DNA of 64,000 nucleotides from Hemibagrus wyckioides (GCF_019097595.1 NC_080712.1:23998646-24062645), one strand, 5' to 3'. Counted from the first letter of the stretch, positions 30,800 to 44,179 are shown. Program-made: numbers and translations. Notes: generated from the letters alone by a model not told the origin.

Positions 30800-31660
30800 A
30801 ATTTAAAGTAAATAACCCTTGATATTTGGCTGCACTTGCAATAAATGTGACTCAGTGACTCTTCTTTTGTGATGCTTTTCCAGGTTTGCACCGCAGCTTA
30901 TTGGTTGTTTTGGGAAGTATCTCCCTTCTGTCTCCTTTTCAGAAGATGAAATGTTGCTCAGTTGGGTTAAGGTCTGCTGATAGACTTGGACTCTAAAACC
31001 TTCCAATTTATTCCTCTGATGAAGTGCTTTGTTGTGTTGGCAGTGTGTTTTGCCTCTTTGTCTTGCTGTATGATGAAGTTCCCCCTTCCTTTCTTCCTAT
31101 GAGTTCCATCATCAGTAAAGATTAGTGAGTCTGTTCCAGAGGCAGCCATGCAAAAGCTCAAGCCATGTTTTGGATCATGAGCAGATCCTTTCTTTCTCCA
31201 CATTTTAGGCTTTCCATCACTTTGCTAGAGGTTAATCTTTCCAGAGTCCAGAACTTTTGCGGCTGATCTCTGTATTTCTTTGTGAATTCCAATCTTGCCT
31301 TTAGTTTCTTACTCCTGTTAAGTAGTTTGTATCTTGTGGTATAGCCTCTATATTTCTGCTGTTGAAGCCTTGTCTGAACAGTGAATTGTGATACCATCAC
31401 CCCTGCTCTGTTTTGGGGTTATTCTTCACAGTTCTAACAATGTTTCTATCATCAGCTGCTGCTGTTTTCCTTGGCAAACTGTTCGATGTCTTGTTAGTAC
31501 ACTAGTGTTTTCTTTCTTGTTCAGGATATTCCTGTATTGGCTATTGCTTGTGCAATGCCTCACAATGATTGATTTTTCCTCTTTTCTCAGCTTCAAAATG
31601 TCTTTCTATTCTCCCATACACAGCTCTCTGGTGTGGACTTCATGCTGATTTATACTTTTT
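30800..31660 (-). mobile_element. Decayed DNA-transposon relic (family E)
   Basis: It shares an order of blocks with 52960-53830: ttttggatcatgagcagatc, and the context of a transposase antisense region (ccagagtccagaacttttgc). Closed frames. The superfamily is uncertain; Tc1/mariner is likely. Confidence 0.5.
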
Positions 31661-31822
31661 TTTAAAAAACAAAACAAAAAACAAATTCAGTTTTCACAGG
31701 CAAAATTTAGGGTTCAAACCAAGAAGAGACGTTCAGAGCTATTAATTGTTTAAACAACCAGTCTAACACGTGAATATTAATCTATTATCTATTAATACTC
31801 TATTATATTATAATGTATGATA

Positions 31823-32659
31823 TTATTTTTGATCACTTTGAAAAATGGGTGGATTCCCAAGAAATGGTGCCAAGTCATTTAACACAACTACATCAATCAG
31901 GCATAACATTATGATCACCTGCCTAATATTGTGTTGGCCCCTTTTCCTGCCAAAACAGCCCTGACCTATTGAGGCATGGACTCCACTAGATCCATGAAGG
32001 TGTGCTGTAGTATCTGGCACCAAGATGTTAGCAGCAGATCCTTTAAGTCCTCTAAGTTGCGAGGTGGGGCTTCCATGGATCGGATGTTTGTCAAGCACAT
32101 CCCACTGATGCTCGATTGGATTCAGATCTAGGGAATTTGGAAGCCAAGTCAACACCTCAAACTTGTTGGTTTGTTCATCAAACCATTCCTGAACCATTCT
32201 TGCTTTGTGGTACGGAGCATTATCCTGCTGAAAGAGGCCACAGCCATCAGGGAATACCGTTTCCATAAAAGGGTGTACATGGTCTGCAACAGTGCTTAGG
32301 TAGGTGATACATGTCAAAGTGACATCCATATGGATGGCAGGACCCAAGGTTTCCCAGCAGAGCATTGCCCAAAGCATCACACTGCCTCCGCCAGCCTTCT
32401 TCCCATAGTGCATCCATGTGCCATGTTCCCCTGGTAAGTGACGCACACGCACCGGGCCATCCACGTGATGTAAAAAAATAAAACATGATTCATTGGACCA
32501 GGCCACCTTCTTCCATTGCCCCGTGGTCCAGTTCTGATGCTCACATGGATATTTTTGGTGCTTTCGGTGGTGCACAGGGGTCAGCATGGGCACCCTGACT
32601 GGTCTGCAGCTATGCAGCCCCATACACAAGAAACTGTGATGCACTGTGTATTCTGACAC
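31823..32659 (-). pseudogene. Tc1-like transposase, catalytic half only, first Asp lost
   Basis: An open frame of 278 codons. The first catalytic block reads KKVAWSNESCFIF, with Asn where WSDES is normal; the second is FQQDNAPYHKA, with Asp kept; the third is LDLNPIEHQWDVLD, with Glu kept. The DNA-binding half upstream is deleted, so the Met at 32659 is not the native start. Beyond about residue 235 it reads through the terminal repeat. It should be inactive. The surrounding element is 31885-32766. Confidence 0.85.
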
Positions 32660-32766
32660 CTTTCTATCAGAACCAGCATTAACTTCTTCAGCAATTCGAG
32701 CAACAGTAGCTCAGTGTTATTCACTTCACCTGTCAGAGGTCATAATGTTATGTCTGATCGGTGTAT
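31885..32766 (-). mobile_element. Internally deleted Tc1-like element (family B)
   Basis: The ends are inverted: left catcaatcaggcataacatt, right aatgttatgtctgatcggtg. Between 32640 and 32720 the sequence jumps from the middle of the transposase gene to the terminal repeat, so the helix-turn-helix part is missing. Confidence 0.85.
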
Positions 32767-32769
32767 ATG

Positions 32770-34815
32770 TAAATATTAAGAAATGAAAATGTAAATTTGG
32801 ATTTATTTTCGGATTTAAACTATTCAGATGTTATATAATTCTGGTTCTGACACAGTTTGTCTGTAAGAATTTCCGAAAACAGCTAATTCACTGGGTGTGT
32901 GGGATCCATGACTCCAGGGCTCACTTCTTGATGTCCTGATATCACACTGAGAGCAGCTGCTGACCAGGCAGCCTGTCTACTGTGTGCACAATGCCATGCA
33001 GTCTGGCTTTTGAGCAGGAAGGTGCTGAGCCGAAGCACACAACTATAAATATTCTCTTGATGTTGGATTTGTAGAACTGAGACAGAACTGGCTGTAAGTT
33101 GTTTGTTTTGTATATTGTGTTTCTAGAACATTCTTAGCAAGAACACTTGCCTTTTCCATGGGTGTGATATAACTCATTTTTGCATGTCTACATGTGTGTG
33201 TATGAAGTGTGTAAGAAGTGTGTATGAAGTGGACCAGTGGGTGAAGGGAAAAAATGGAAGTGTAACATATATTCTTTTATCTTGCTCTGTATCTTTACTT
33301 TTTACAGTACAGATTTTAAGGAACAAGGAAATGTCCAGATCGAACATATCCATACTTCAGTATTGATCTGTTCATCTGAAGCACACAGTACTATTTGTTA
33401 CTATCAATATAAAAATGCATAAAGTTTATAGAGTGAAAAACATCTTGGCTAGTCGTGCCTATACAAATGATTATTATATGATGTCGTATTTATATGTTTA
33501 GATATGGATCCTAAATATGATTTCTTAGTTTTGTTTGCATTTATACTGTCCATAAAACTGCAGAACTGAATATTGTGCTTACATCAAATAGTCAGACAGT
33601 GGCGCTGCGCTTCTCAGTGATGTTGTGAAACAAAAACGGAGAGACAGAGAGACGTCTCTGGCTTGCATTTAAAGTCACAGATAATTCTAATGTCTGAATA
33701 ACAATGTGCACAATTTGGGGTTTCGCTCGTCACTACACACGCATCCAATTGTGAGTGCTGTTGTCATAACACACACACACACACAGACACACCACAACAG
33801 CTGAGGTGAAAGTGTGTGTTAAAGCTCAGTGGCAACAGGACAGTGGGTGTATTCCTCCAGCCTCCTGATAATAGAGATGAAACCTTCATCCCTCTCTGTG
33901 GTGTATCGACACTTTCACACACTCTTAAATATCATAACTAAAACTCACACTACACAAGCACACCACCTGCTCAGGGGCAGAGTGGCTACATCTTCACATC
34001 CTATGTGCTAATTTATCTGGTGCGACCACCTGCCTTCAAAATCTTCTTGACAGCAGTGTCCACTCACTGTGTGTGTGCTTGCAGCTGCATGCAGGTTTAG
34101 GGAGGATAGGAGGATAGGAAAGGTGACACCAGCAGCACCCAGAATTCACTTGAGGCCTGTGAGCTTTGGAATGCTAATGTTGCTAATCTTCCTCTAGGGT
34201 CGCTAACGCAAACACGACTCACTTTTCTTATGCAAATAGCGGCAGCATGCACTAATCAGGGTTGGACGCGCCTGGGGACTTAGCCACTGCCAGCAAATAT
34301 TAAACAAGATGAGGGGAGAAAAGGCTCACATTTGTCTAAAAGTAATTAAAGAAGTAGTCCACAGGGATGGCATGATGTTGCCATGGCAATAAAAGGCCAG
34401 CAGAGTCACCCAAAAAAAAATGGATTAGGAGAAGGAGACATTACACGTAAAGAGAAGTGAAGAAGTATAGATGGTAATGGACAGACATGAAGACACAAAG
34501 AAACACTAAAAAGCAAAGACAAAAAAGAAGGAGCGATGCATGTAGGATGTAAGAAAAAGAGATGCAGATAGTAAGAGATAAGAGACTGAAAGAAGCCACA
34601 GAAATATGGAAAAAAACAAAACAAAAAAGAAGAGAGGAGAACTGTGGGGGAAGAGAAACTGGAAAAAAAATTGAGTGACACATAAAAAGAGATGAGTGTG
34701 TAGAAATAAAGCAGTCAGAACAAGACAGACAGGCTAGAGTGAGATATAAGTGGAGATTGAAGAGTTGACAGGGAAAATGACAGCAAGTCAGAAACAGAGA
34801 ATAAGGTGAAGCACG

Positions 34816-34846
<31 letters not shown>

Positions 34847-36110
34847 TAAGAGAAAGGGGAAGAGAGAACATCAAGCTACCTGCCAAGTGCAGTTGGCTTC
34901 ACTAAACACTACACGAGGAGCGATCATTGAAAGCAATCAGCTCAATGAATTAACTCACTCAATTTCATTCTCTAATGAAAGTTGTTAAAGCACACTGCAG
35001 CCACAAGAATATCGATCCCTTACTACTGCGTCTGCATGCTTATGGGACACACAATGAGGCCTAATAAGCCCTCAGAGCGTGAGGCTACTCCGCTGAGAGC
35101 ACAGAGGTTACAGCAGGACCTTAACAAAGTGATTAACAGCCATTAGGAGTAACAGGTAAACAAGTAAGTGAAAACGTTCATAGGAGAGTAAGAAGGTATG
35201 TCAGACAGAACTTAAAAATACACAATATATACAAAAATGTTTCAGTCAAGTTTACTAAAAGCGGACTGGTATTCTCTACTTACTTGGTTAGTTCACAGCC
35301 TGTGTAGGAGCTTGAAGATCCACACAAATTATTTTGTTGGTCCGTATTTTCTATCCCCTGATTTTTTCACGCCTAAAAGTAAGAGCTTATGTTTAAAGCT
35401 TTGTTTTTTTCCCCACTGTTGCAAAAAAAAAACAACCCTGACTGACATCTCTACTCATAATAATAAATAAACAAATGAATGAAAAAATAAAACAATTGGC
35501 CATCTGGAGGTGTGAACTACACAATGGTGATTAGCATAATCTGAATGGAAAGCCCAGAAATTCAACATAAGTACCCGCATAAGCAGACACTCGATGTGGA
35601 GAACTTTCCCTGCGTAAATTTATTCAACATGACTCACCAAGTTTGAATACAGCCTATGAGATCCGTAAAAACAGTCCAGAAAATTCAGAAATATGTCACT
35701 ATAGTCTGATGACACATTTCCAGCATTTTAGGAGATGTCCGTATCCATAGGTAGTTTTCATACGGGGCACGTATGCTGTGGTCAGAATCCGAGTGTGATT
35801 GGTCCCGGTGTCCTTGCAGCGCTGGTCTGATTTCAGATTCTCTTGATTCTATCAAACCCTGGTGGATTTGCCTTTTTTTCAGCATCACAAACACACATGG
35901 AGAACTTCACCTCATATTTACTTTGGTGCTGTAACATGCAGCAGTGTCTGTGCGTCACAGGGTGTTATTCATCAGATGTCCAGACAAAGGTGGCTTTTGT
36001 TTTAGCTGATGTTTTCATCGGCTAAAACAGTTGCACAGGTTACTTTAGCTCTTGAACAAGTGCAAATTCTGATAGCGAGTTGTATTCACATTCACAGGAA
36101 GCGCACCACC
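32770..36110. other. Intronic sequence, no gene recognised
   Basis: It includes a (CA)n run at 33769-33785, a purine-rich stretch at 34420-34860 and (GACA)n at 34818-34848. Part 34190-34400 is non-repetitive and might be conserved. No exon of prkn or another gene was supported. Confidence 0.5.
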
Positions 36111-36250
36111 TCCTACAGGTAGTCTCAGGTTCGGTACCACAGTGCGATTCCTGCTCCACATGACACCTTTCACATCATCAATTTTTCATGCGAAGCCAGT
36201 GCTCTGTTTGAGACTAAACTGCCAGTGTGAAAACCCCAATAGAAAACACA
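36060..36250. repeat. Dispersed repeat, second copy of the 1-110 sequence
   Basis: It includes gaagcgcaccacctcctaca before the shared caggtagtct block, so the repeat is longer than the copy at the window start. Confidence 0.5.
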
Positions 36251-37364
36251 TCCTCGCATTAAGTATGTCTTCAGTCTTTCACCGCAGACAAGCCTGTGAC
36301 TCATTGTTGGAGTCTTAAAGCGTGTCTACCTTCTGTTTTAGGGATTGTGGATCAACTCGAGTCTAGAAGGTAAAATAGTACAAAAAAAATGGTTTTATAA
36401 ACATATTCATGTAGCTGGATGCTGGTCCATTCGGGCACTGTAGGCACTGTAGTCCAAAAAGGGCGGCTACAGAGTCAGTGAAAGCAATGCAGCATGTTGT
36501 GGAGGTAGGAGAAATCTGAGAGACGGAAAACAAGGCTTTCAGACAAGTTGCAGGGGTTATGATGGAGCACTGGGGAAGAGCTGACAGGAGTTAACTCAAT
36601 CATGGCATGACTAAGCAAATGAGTTACCACCATGCAAAGAAATCTCAGAACCCTCCTGCTGATGTAAAGAAGAAACCATTTACTTTAAGGAGTCTCATAA
36701 TTAACATTGAAATAAATGAAAAATAAAGCTCTGGTTACTGACAGTGAAGAGGGTTACATGCTCACAGTGGGTTTCCTCTGATATTTTCTTCCCATCTGAC
36801 AAAAAACAAAACCAGCAGATGGACTGACAGCTTCAAATTGCCCCTACGTATGAAGGTGTGGACTCCACGGCAGTCCTATCCAGAATGAAGCAGTTACAGA
36901 ATATCAATGACTAACAAGGAAAATATTTGAAAGAAGCAAAGAAAAATATTTGAATGTCTAATTTGTTATTTGTTACCGTAAGTAACATACAGTACAAGTC
37001 AGAAGAGTACAGTGATGTGAGTTATTATAATATTGATATTATCTCATAGCATCACCCTGCCGTAGACTGCTGTAATGGGACCAAGGAAGAAGTCAAAAAA
37101 TGAAGAAAAAGACAGCAGAGTTGATTCATCCGTTCTAGCATGCCAAGAGGATCTGCCATCTGCCACGGCAAGCTAAGACAAAATGTCCGCCAAGTTGCAC
37201 TGGTAAACAGCAGTACTTCCTATGACAAAGTGCTCCTGCCTCACTGATCACGATCTGTTCAACAGCCTCCTCCAGTACCACCATTATGATGACTTTTTGT
37301 GGGTCTTTAGGAAAAAAGTTACCTGTTATGGATTAACTTAAACTTTAAAGCTGCAGCAGTGTGT

Positions 37365-37840
37365 AACACACACACACACACACACACAAAACACAAAATG
37401 ACAAAGAGAGATTAAAGAACACAGAAACAGGCAGACAGACAGGAAGACACACATACACAGACACACACACACGTGCACACACACAAAGAGAGATTAAATA
37501 CCACACAGAGACAGGCAGATAGTCAGATAGACACACATACACAGACACACACACACACACTATGAATACTATGGACAGAACACAATGACACAAAGAGAAA
37601 TTATACACACACAGGCATAAGGACAGACATGCAGGCAGACACACACAGGCAGAAAGACAGACAGACACACATACACAGGCAGACAGACAGACAGACACAC
37701 ATACACAGGCAGACAGACAGACACACACATGGGCAAAAGGACAGACAGACACACATACACAGGCAGATAGACAGACACACACATAAACAGGCAGATAGAC
37801 AGACACACACACACCACGCACACACACACATAGTGAGAAA
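37365..37840. repeat. Compound (CA)/(GACA) satellite
   Basis: Interleaved CA, GACA and gacacacatacacaggca units repeat about every 30-50 bp. They give long but meaningless Cys/Val-rich frames on the minus strand. Confidence 0.9.
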
Positions 37841-37849
37841 CTGAACATA

Positions 37850-38535
37850 ATGAAGTGCGTGGCTTGATTGTGCTCATTTAGCTGCTTCTTTCACTAAATT
37901 ACCAGGCACAGCTTTGCTGGCAGGGAGGACGTGGGATGTATAGTGCCTCCTGCTGGCTGGCCCAGCTGTTTGAGTAATGTTTATGAAATGGGTTCGGAAA
38001 TGAAAGCAGCAGGTCTACCGCGCATCAAAATCTAATTCAACCCGGGAGGGGGCCTGTGCTGCAACTCTCCTACAGGAGTTTCTGGTCACATAACATTTTG
38101 TGAAATCTCATATCCCAAGTGAAATAGCACTTTATGAAGTATCCAGTGCGACTGAGGAAATAAATGTAGACTTGCTGCAAACTACTGCTTTGAACTTATC
38201 TCCTGCTTTTAAAATACCGTAATCAGTTTATTAGCTAAAGCCGGGAAGCTGTGAGTCAGTTTGCTTGGCAGCGAGTCTTTGATGAGTCAAGTCTGAAAAC
38301 AGAGGTCATACTGAAACCTATATTCACTCCAGACACTTCATTGTACTGTCAGATATTCCACACAGCGCTTTAGTTAGGACTGCTGTGGTATGTGTTGGGA
38401 GGATGTGCAGAGGAGGAGGCATCATTTGGGAACATGAATTGTAGCTTTGAGCAGCTGTGCTATGTGCAGAATCCTTTCACCTTTTTTTTCCTGAAAACTG
38501 AATAGCTGAAGATTGGAAAAACATGGGTTCTTCCA
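37850..38535. other. Intronic sequence, nothing recognised
   Basis: Unique sequence of ordinary composition; no gene, RNA or repeat supported. Confidence 0.5.
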
Positions 38536-38539
38536 GTCT

Positions 38540-39085
38540 TCATCTCGATGAGCCTGTGCTCAGTGTAGCCTCAGATTTCTGTTTTTGGCTGGAATGGAAC
38601 TTGATATGGTTTACTGCTGTTGTAGCCCATCCACCTTAGCGTTGCTTACATGTGCACTCTGAGATGCTTTTCAAATCACCAACATTGTAAAGAGTGTTTA
38701 TTCATCTTACTGTATGCTTCCCGTCAGACTATTTTAACCATTTTCATTAACAAGGCATTTCAACCTATAGAACTGCATCTCACTGGATTTCCTTTTTGCA
38801 CCATTCTGTGTAAACTCAAAGCTCTGAGTGTGTGTGTGTGTGTGTGTGTGTGTCTAAAATTCCAGAAGATCAGCAGACTCTGAAATGCTCAAACCAGCCT
38901 GTCTGGCACTAACAATGACCATTCTACAGTCTCAGTCACAATGGCGATCAAATGATTTCCACATTGATGGTTAAAGTGAACATTAAGTGAAGTTCATGAC
39001 CCCTATCTGCATGATTTTATACATTTTACTGCTACCACAAGAGTGACTGGCTGATTGGGAGGTGTTCCTAATAATGTGGTCACTA
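38540..39085 (-). mobile_element. Tc1-like 5' half (family A)
   Basis: Antisense copy of the N-terminal transposase region and leader: gctgttgtagcccatccacc, ctctgagatgcttttcaaat, ccagcctgtctggcacta. It ends in gattgggaggtgttcctaat at 39055. A (TG)n run at 38827-38854 interrupts it. Confidence 0.75.
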
Positions 39086-39099
39086 AATCTACATGAGCA

Positions 39100-39800
39100 A
39101 TTGGCAATTTCCATAAACACAATTCACACACACGCCGTAGTTAGTAGTGCCAGTGAGTAGCTTATTGTGGACTTTGCAAAAGAGCCACACTGGCACTGCC
39201 AAACTGTCAGAGGCTCATAATCCAGTCTCTATTATCAGCTGCCTATCGCCTCATAACTTTTGATAGTCCTGACACCGAGGCCAAAATTGTTAATGTAGTA
39301 GGGTTCAAACCTGCCATAACAGCTCTGACAAGGCTTTGTCGATTTTACCCCCCTTTACCCCGTCTCTCCCACCTTTTTGGAATTTTGAAGAGTTTCGGTT
39401 ATGCCCCGCTCTGTTCCCATCACATTATCGTTCTAAATCAAGGCCTGATTGTGCTGTGTTGTTTTTTCCTGCCAAGACAATGTGCCTGAATTAGCATTTG
39501 AAAGCCCAATCAAAAAGTACTTAAAGAATGTGCAATTATGTAGACAATCAATACCCTCAGCCTCCCTTGGCAGCACCCCTGACATTTCCAATAAAGAGTA
39601 TGAATAAGAAATGAAAGGCATGCCATCCTTCTTCCCCTTATTCTCTCATCAAACTGTTTCCCAGCCCTGTTTAATAATTCCCCCAAAATCAAGCTAGAAC
39701 AGAGAGATGCTGGAGTGCAAGGCAAACATTTAATTTGCTGATATAAAAACAAGCCTGCCAGCCTCCTTGAAATGATGTTCTACTACTTTGTACACGAATG
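39100..39800. promoter_or_regulatory. Candidate conserved noncoding island
   Basis: About 700 bp of balanced, non-repetitive sequence between repeat-dense flanks. Its texture is like that of deeply conserved vertebrate noncoding DNA (aattagcatttgaaagccca). Conservation was not tested. Confidence 0.25.
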
Positions 39801-40238
39801 TGATTTTACTTTTTAACCTGGGAAATATATAACGTATAAAAGTCTGCTGGGCGTTTTTGATGGGATGTAAAATTATCCTTCAAACAGCTTTTTCAAAAGA
39901 CATGCTAACATCCTGAAGGCTTAACAGCTGTGATAAGCACGCCAGGTGTTTACCTGTTGATAAAAGTCTAGCCTAGTTCGATGTGTATCTGCTTACGAAA
40001 GGGTCACTGACCTTAACTGCTGTTCATCTGTGATACCGATGAGGAGGACCACAGTTAAACGTATGGCAGTATCGCCTCAGGCTGCTGACACCGGATCAAA
40101 CTCGTTTATTATATTAATGATAATAGAGTGTAAAATATGCATCTTTTACATTGTGGGAAAATGACATAGGCGGAGGCTTCTGTTTAAATTGAGTGGGATA
40201 TTTCTAGCTATGGTATTTCATGGTTGTGCTATTTAGAA

Positions 40239-40239
40239 G

Positions 40240-40279
<40 letters not shown>
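40239..40279. repeat. (GA)n microsatellite
   Basis: Run of GA units with one AAA interruption. Confidence 0.95.
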
Positions 40280-40299
40280 ACAGATAGAAAGAAACTCAA

Positions 40300-40620
40300 T
40301 GGGCCAGTTAATAATCCCCCAGCCAGAGTGGGCTTATTTAAAGAGCCCCGGATGTGCGACAGCCTGATTAAAATCTCATGTGCAGCAAGAAAGAGGCCTT
40401 CACTGCTTACAGATGGAGAGAATGGCCAGATAAAAACTATAAAAAGGAATGGAAATCTGCTATCAAATCATGTCACGAGTTCCATAGGCAAGCGTTCTTC
40501 AGGTTTCTAGTGGCCTGCAAATTTAAAGAGAGGGACAAGACAATAAAACTATGCAGTGACACTCATAAACAAGCTCCTGCAGGTTTATTTACAATGTGAA
40601 TTCTTATTCCTGCTCCTAAA
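40300..40620. promoter_or_regulatory. Candidate conserved noncoding island
   Basis: Non-repetitive block directly beside the GA run, with ctgattaaaatctcatgt and a ttcaggtttctagtggcctg core. The plus-strand frame across it has no recognisable protein motif. Regulatory role is inferred only. Confidence 0.22.
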
Positions 40621-40825
40621 GCAGTTTTCCCCCCTCTCTATCTCCAGTCGTGATAAAGGCAGTGGTCAGGGTAGACAAGGTCAGGTTTTTTGACAAATCA
40701 CCTCCATTAATCTCTCTCCCTTCTGCTTCCTAACTCATACACACCACCATCATGCGCCAGCCAGCTTCTTTTCCGCAACACTAATGGTCATGCCCATCAG
40801 CACAAGCTCCTGCTCCCGGTGTTTA

Positions 40826-40871
<46 letters not shown>
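40826..40871. repeat. (CA)n microsatellite
   Basis: About 22 pure CA units. A further run is at 41298-41330. Confidence 0.97.
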
Positions 40872-40873
<2 letters not shown>

Positions 40874-41292
40874 CATGCATACACACATACACAACAATAC
40901 TAACAGGAGGAAGTCACACAATGCTGTCAACCCAGACTTTGAAGCAGGCAGAGAGGAAGTGGCAGGTTTTATAGAAGCTCAGGTTTTATAGAATCAAATC
41001 CTCCAGAAGCTAAGAGACAGAGGAGAGAGAGAAACTCCAGGGATTAGAGCACAGAGCAGTCAAACAGCAGCCAGAAATATGCATGCACACATTTACACAC
41101 ACGGTCACGTTTCCGCTGAGAACGCATACACTCGAGCTCAGAGAAGACAAACTGAAGCATCAAAAAAAAAGCAGAAGCAGTACAATGACCATGATCAAAA
41201 AGATGTGTTCGTGAAAATGGAGGAGGGAAAGCAGCAAATTGTGTATTGTGTACTCAATACATGAACAAAACAGCATCTAAACACATCCAGCC

Positions 41293-41326
<34 letters not shown>

Positions 41327-41569
41327 CACAATGTTCTAGAAATGAACTGCCAGTAAAAATTGAAAAGAATGATCAAGATCAACGGATTAACCAATCAAGG
41401 AACATGCTCAACCCTCAGTGGGGAAAAGGAATCATCTCTGAATGTGACATTATGAAGAAAAAATTAAAAAAAAAAAAAAAAAATTATTATTTTTTTTATT
41501 GTATTTTTATAAATTGTATTTCATTGTACTAATACTGGACTGGGCCTACCTTTACTCTCAAAACTCGGT

Positions 41570-43252
41570 TATTAGTGGCATGGATTCGACAACATTCCTT
41601 GGTAATTTTGGTCTATACTAACAGAATCACACAATCCCTGCAGATTTTTCAGGTGAACTTTCATGCTGTGAATCTCCTGTTCTAGAGCATCCCAAAGGTG
41701 TTCTATTGAATTCAGATCTGTTGACTGGGAAAACCACTGAAGAACACTGACTCACTGCAATGTTGTTGAAACCAGTTTAAGATGACTTTTGATTTGCGAC
41801 AAAGTTCATTGTCATGCTGGAAGCAGCAATTAGAAGAAATTGTGCACAATGAAGAGATGCACCAGGTCAGCAACAATACACAAATAGCCTGTGGCATTAA
41901 AGCAATGTCTAATTGATTGGTATTAACAGGCAAGTAAACATTTCCCACACCATCACACCACATCCACCAGCCTGGACTGTTGACATGGATTCATGTTGTT
42001 GGTGCCACATTATGACCTTACTATCCATGTGCTTCAGCGTAAATCAAGATACATCATACCAGGCTACGTTTTTCCAGTTTTCAACTGAGTCTGAAACCTG
42101 ATGTGATCTGCTGTTCTAGTCCATCCGCCTTAAGGCTTGATGTCTTGGGAATCCAACATAAACTCCATCCTCAAAAAGGCCCAGCAAAGGATATACTTTC
42201 TGCTCCAATTGAGAAAGTATTGTCTGTGACAGGAGCTGTTGATACAGTTCTACACTGTAGTCATTGAATCTGTCCTGTGCACATCCATCACCATCTGGTT
42301 TGGAGCAGCCACAAAACAGGACAGGTACAGACTGCAACAAACATTAAAAACAGCAGGAAAAATTCATTGGTGCTCCCTTGCCCACTCTCCACGACTCCAC
42401 AAGAACCAGGAAACTGGGAGGAAAAATCACTACAGACCCCTCACACCCTGGACACAACCTTTTTTAACTCCTCCCTTCTGGAAGGTGCTACACCAAAACT
42501 GCCAGGCCTAGGAACAGCCACATGTAATCACACTCATAAACCTCGATTATATGCTTTAAAAGCACTTCCATGCTCTTTACAAACTTGTTTCACTCCACTT
42601 CACATCTATATATCCTATACTGTAAGAACAGTCACTCATCACTCCATCCCTATGTGTTACACACACTTCATGCACTACTTACACATGTAGTGTATATTGT
42701 GTATCGTACAGTCAATCATCATGCGATGTGCACTACTGTTATTTGCACTATTATGCACTCTGACACTTTATATACATTGCCCACCTGCCGCATACTTTGT
42801 ATATTGTGGTCTTTATTTAATCTGTAAGGCATCATCTGCAAACTAAATGTATAGAGTCGTTATTAATGTCTGTACTTTTAAGGGTCACCAACAACAGGTA
42901 CCAAATTCCTTATGTGTACAAAGCATACTTGACCAATAAACCTGATTCTGAGATGCTTTTCTGCTCATGAGAATTGTACAATGTGCTTATCTGAGTTACT
43001 GTAGCCTCAGTTCAAAACAGCCTAGCCATTCTCTATTGACCTCTCTCAACAAAAAGGTGTTGCCATCCACAGGACTGCCGCTCACTTGATGTATTTTCTT
43101 TATTGCATCGATTCTGAATAAACTCCAGAGATTGCTGTTTGTGAAAATCCCAGGAGATGAGCAGTTATAGAAATACTCAAACCAGCCTGTCTGGCACCAA
43201 CAATGCCATGGTCAAAATCACTGAAATCACATTTTCTCCCCATACTGACATA
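41570..43252 (-). mobile_element. Tc1-like element (family A) split by a LINE
   Basis: Antisense transposase sequence runs from 41570 to about 42141. It is interrupted by a LINE and resumes at 42951 with tctgagatgcttttctgctc, the same junction text seen uninterrupted at 38660. It ends near 43252 (cacattttctccccatactg). Confidence 0.8.
42142..42955 (+). mobile_element. 5'-truncated CR1/L2-class LINE
   Basis: Readable reverse-transcriptase C-terminus: KKAQQRIYFLLQLRKYCL, stop, QELLIQFYTVVIESVLCTS, ITIWFGAATKQDRYRLQQ. It then frameshifts and continues into a 3' tail ending gaccaataaacctgattctg. The internal stop and frameshift show it is dead. Confidence 0.85.
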
Positions 43253-43274
43253 ATTGTGTGACACCAGTGCAGTG

Positions 43275-44170
43275 CATAAAATTGTGCAGATACTGGCCAG
43301 CAGCTTCAGGTAGTGTTCACATCAAACATCTGACAGGGGAAAAAAGATGTGATCTCAGTGATTTTGATCATGGCATTGTTGGTGCCAGACAGGCTGGTAT
43401 GAGCATTTATATAAATTATAAATATAAATTTATATAGATTTTCATGCACAAGAATCTAAGTTTACTCAAAATGGCAAAATAAAGAAAAAACCTCCAGTGA
43501 GCTACAGTTCTGTGGATGGAAATGCCTTGCTTATGAGAGAGGTCAAAATGGAGAATAGACTGGTCTGAGCTGACCTGAGAAAGGCTACACTAACTCAGAT
43601 GACTACTCTGTACAGTTGTGTTGAGAAGAAAAGCATCTCAGAATGCACACCATATAAACCTTGAGGTGGATGGGTTATATCAGTAGAAGACCATGTCGGG
43701 TTATACTTCTGTCAGCCAGGAACAGAAAGCTGAGGCTGCAGTGGACACATGCTCAACAAAGCTGGACAGCTGAAGGCTGGAAATAACATAGCCTGGTCTG
43801 ATGACTCACTGAGGCCCACAGATGGTAGGGTCGGAATTTGGTGCCAACAGCAAGAATCTATGGACACAAGATGTGTCTATGGCTGGTGGAGGTGGTGGAG
43901 GTGGTGTAATGGTGTGGGACGATGTTTTCTTGGCACACTTTGTACTCATTAATAGCAATCATTGCTATGCCAATTTGCCTATTTGAGTATTGTTTCTGTC
44001 CAAATTTATCCAATTTATTATGCTACCTGAACATGGACCTGAATCAAATCCATGCCATGAAGAACTGAGGCCTTTTTGAGAACCAAGGGTCCTAAACCAG
44101 TATTAGTATTAATATAGTATTAGCAGTATTAGTATAGTGTTCCAAATTAAGTGTATGGTGAATGTATATG
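43275..44170 (+). mobile_element. Tc1-like element (family A), opposite orientation to its neighbour
   Basis: It begins cataaaattgtgcagatact and runs through gtgatttt.gatcatggcattgttggtg, the transposase middle (gcctggtctgatgactcact) and ends near aattaagtgtatggtgaatg. Frames are broken. It lies head to head with the minus-strand copy. Confidence 0.8.
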
Positions 44171-44179
44171 AAGTAAATT

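Noticed and set aside
35640..35700. A minus-strand LDCF motif that might be prkn exon 7
   Set aside because: The preceding HVIC and following YC..RL residues are absent and no suitable splice sites surround it.
37345..37877. Cys/Val-rich minus-strand frames of up to 167 codons
   Set aside because: Generated by CA/GACA repeats in several overlapping frames.
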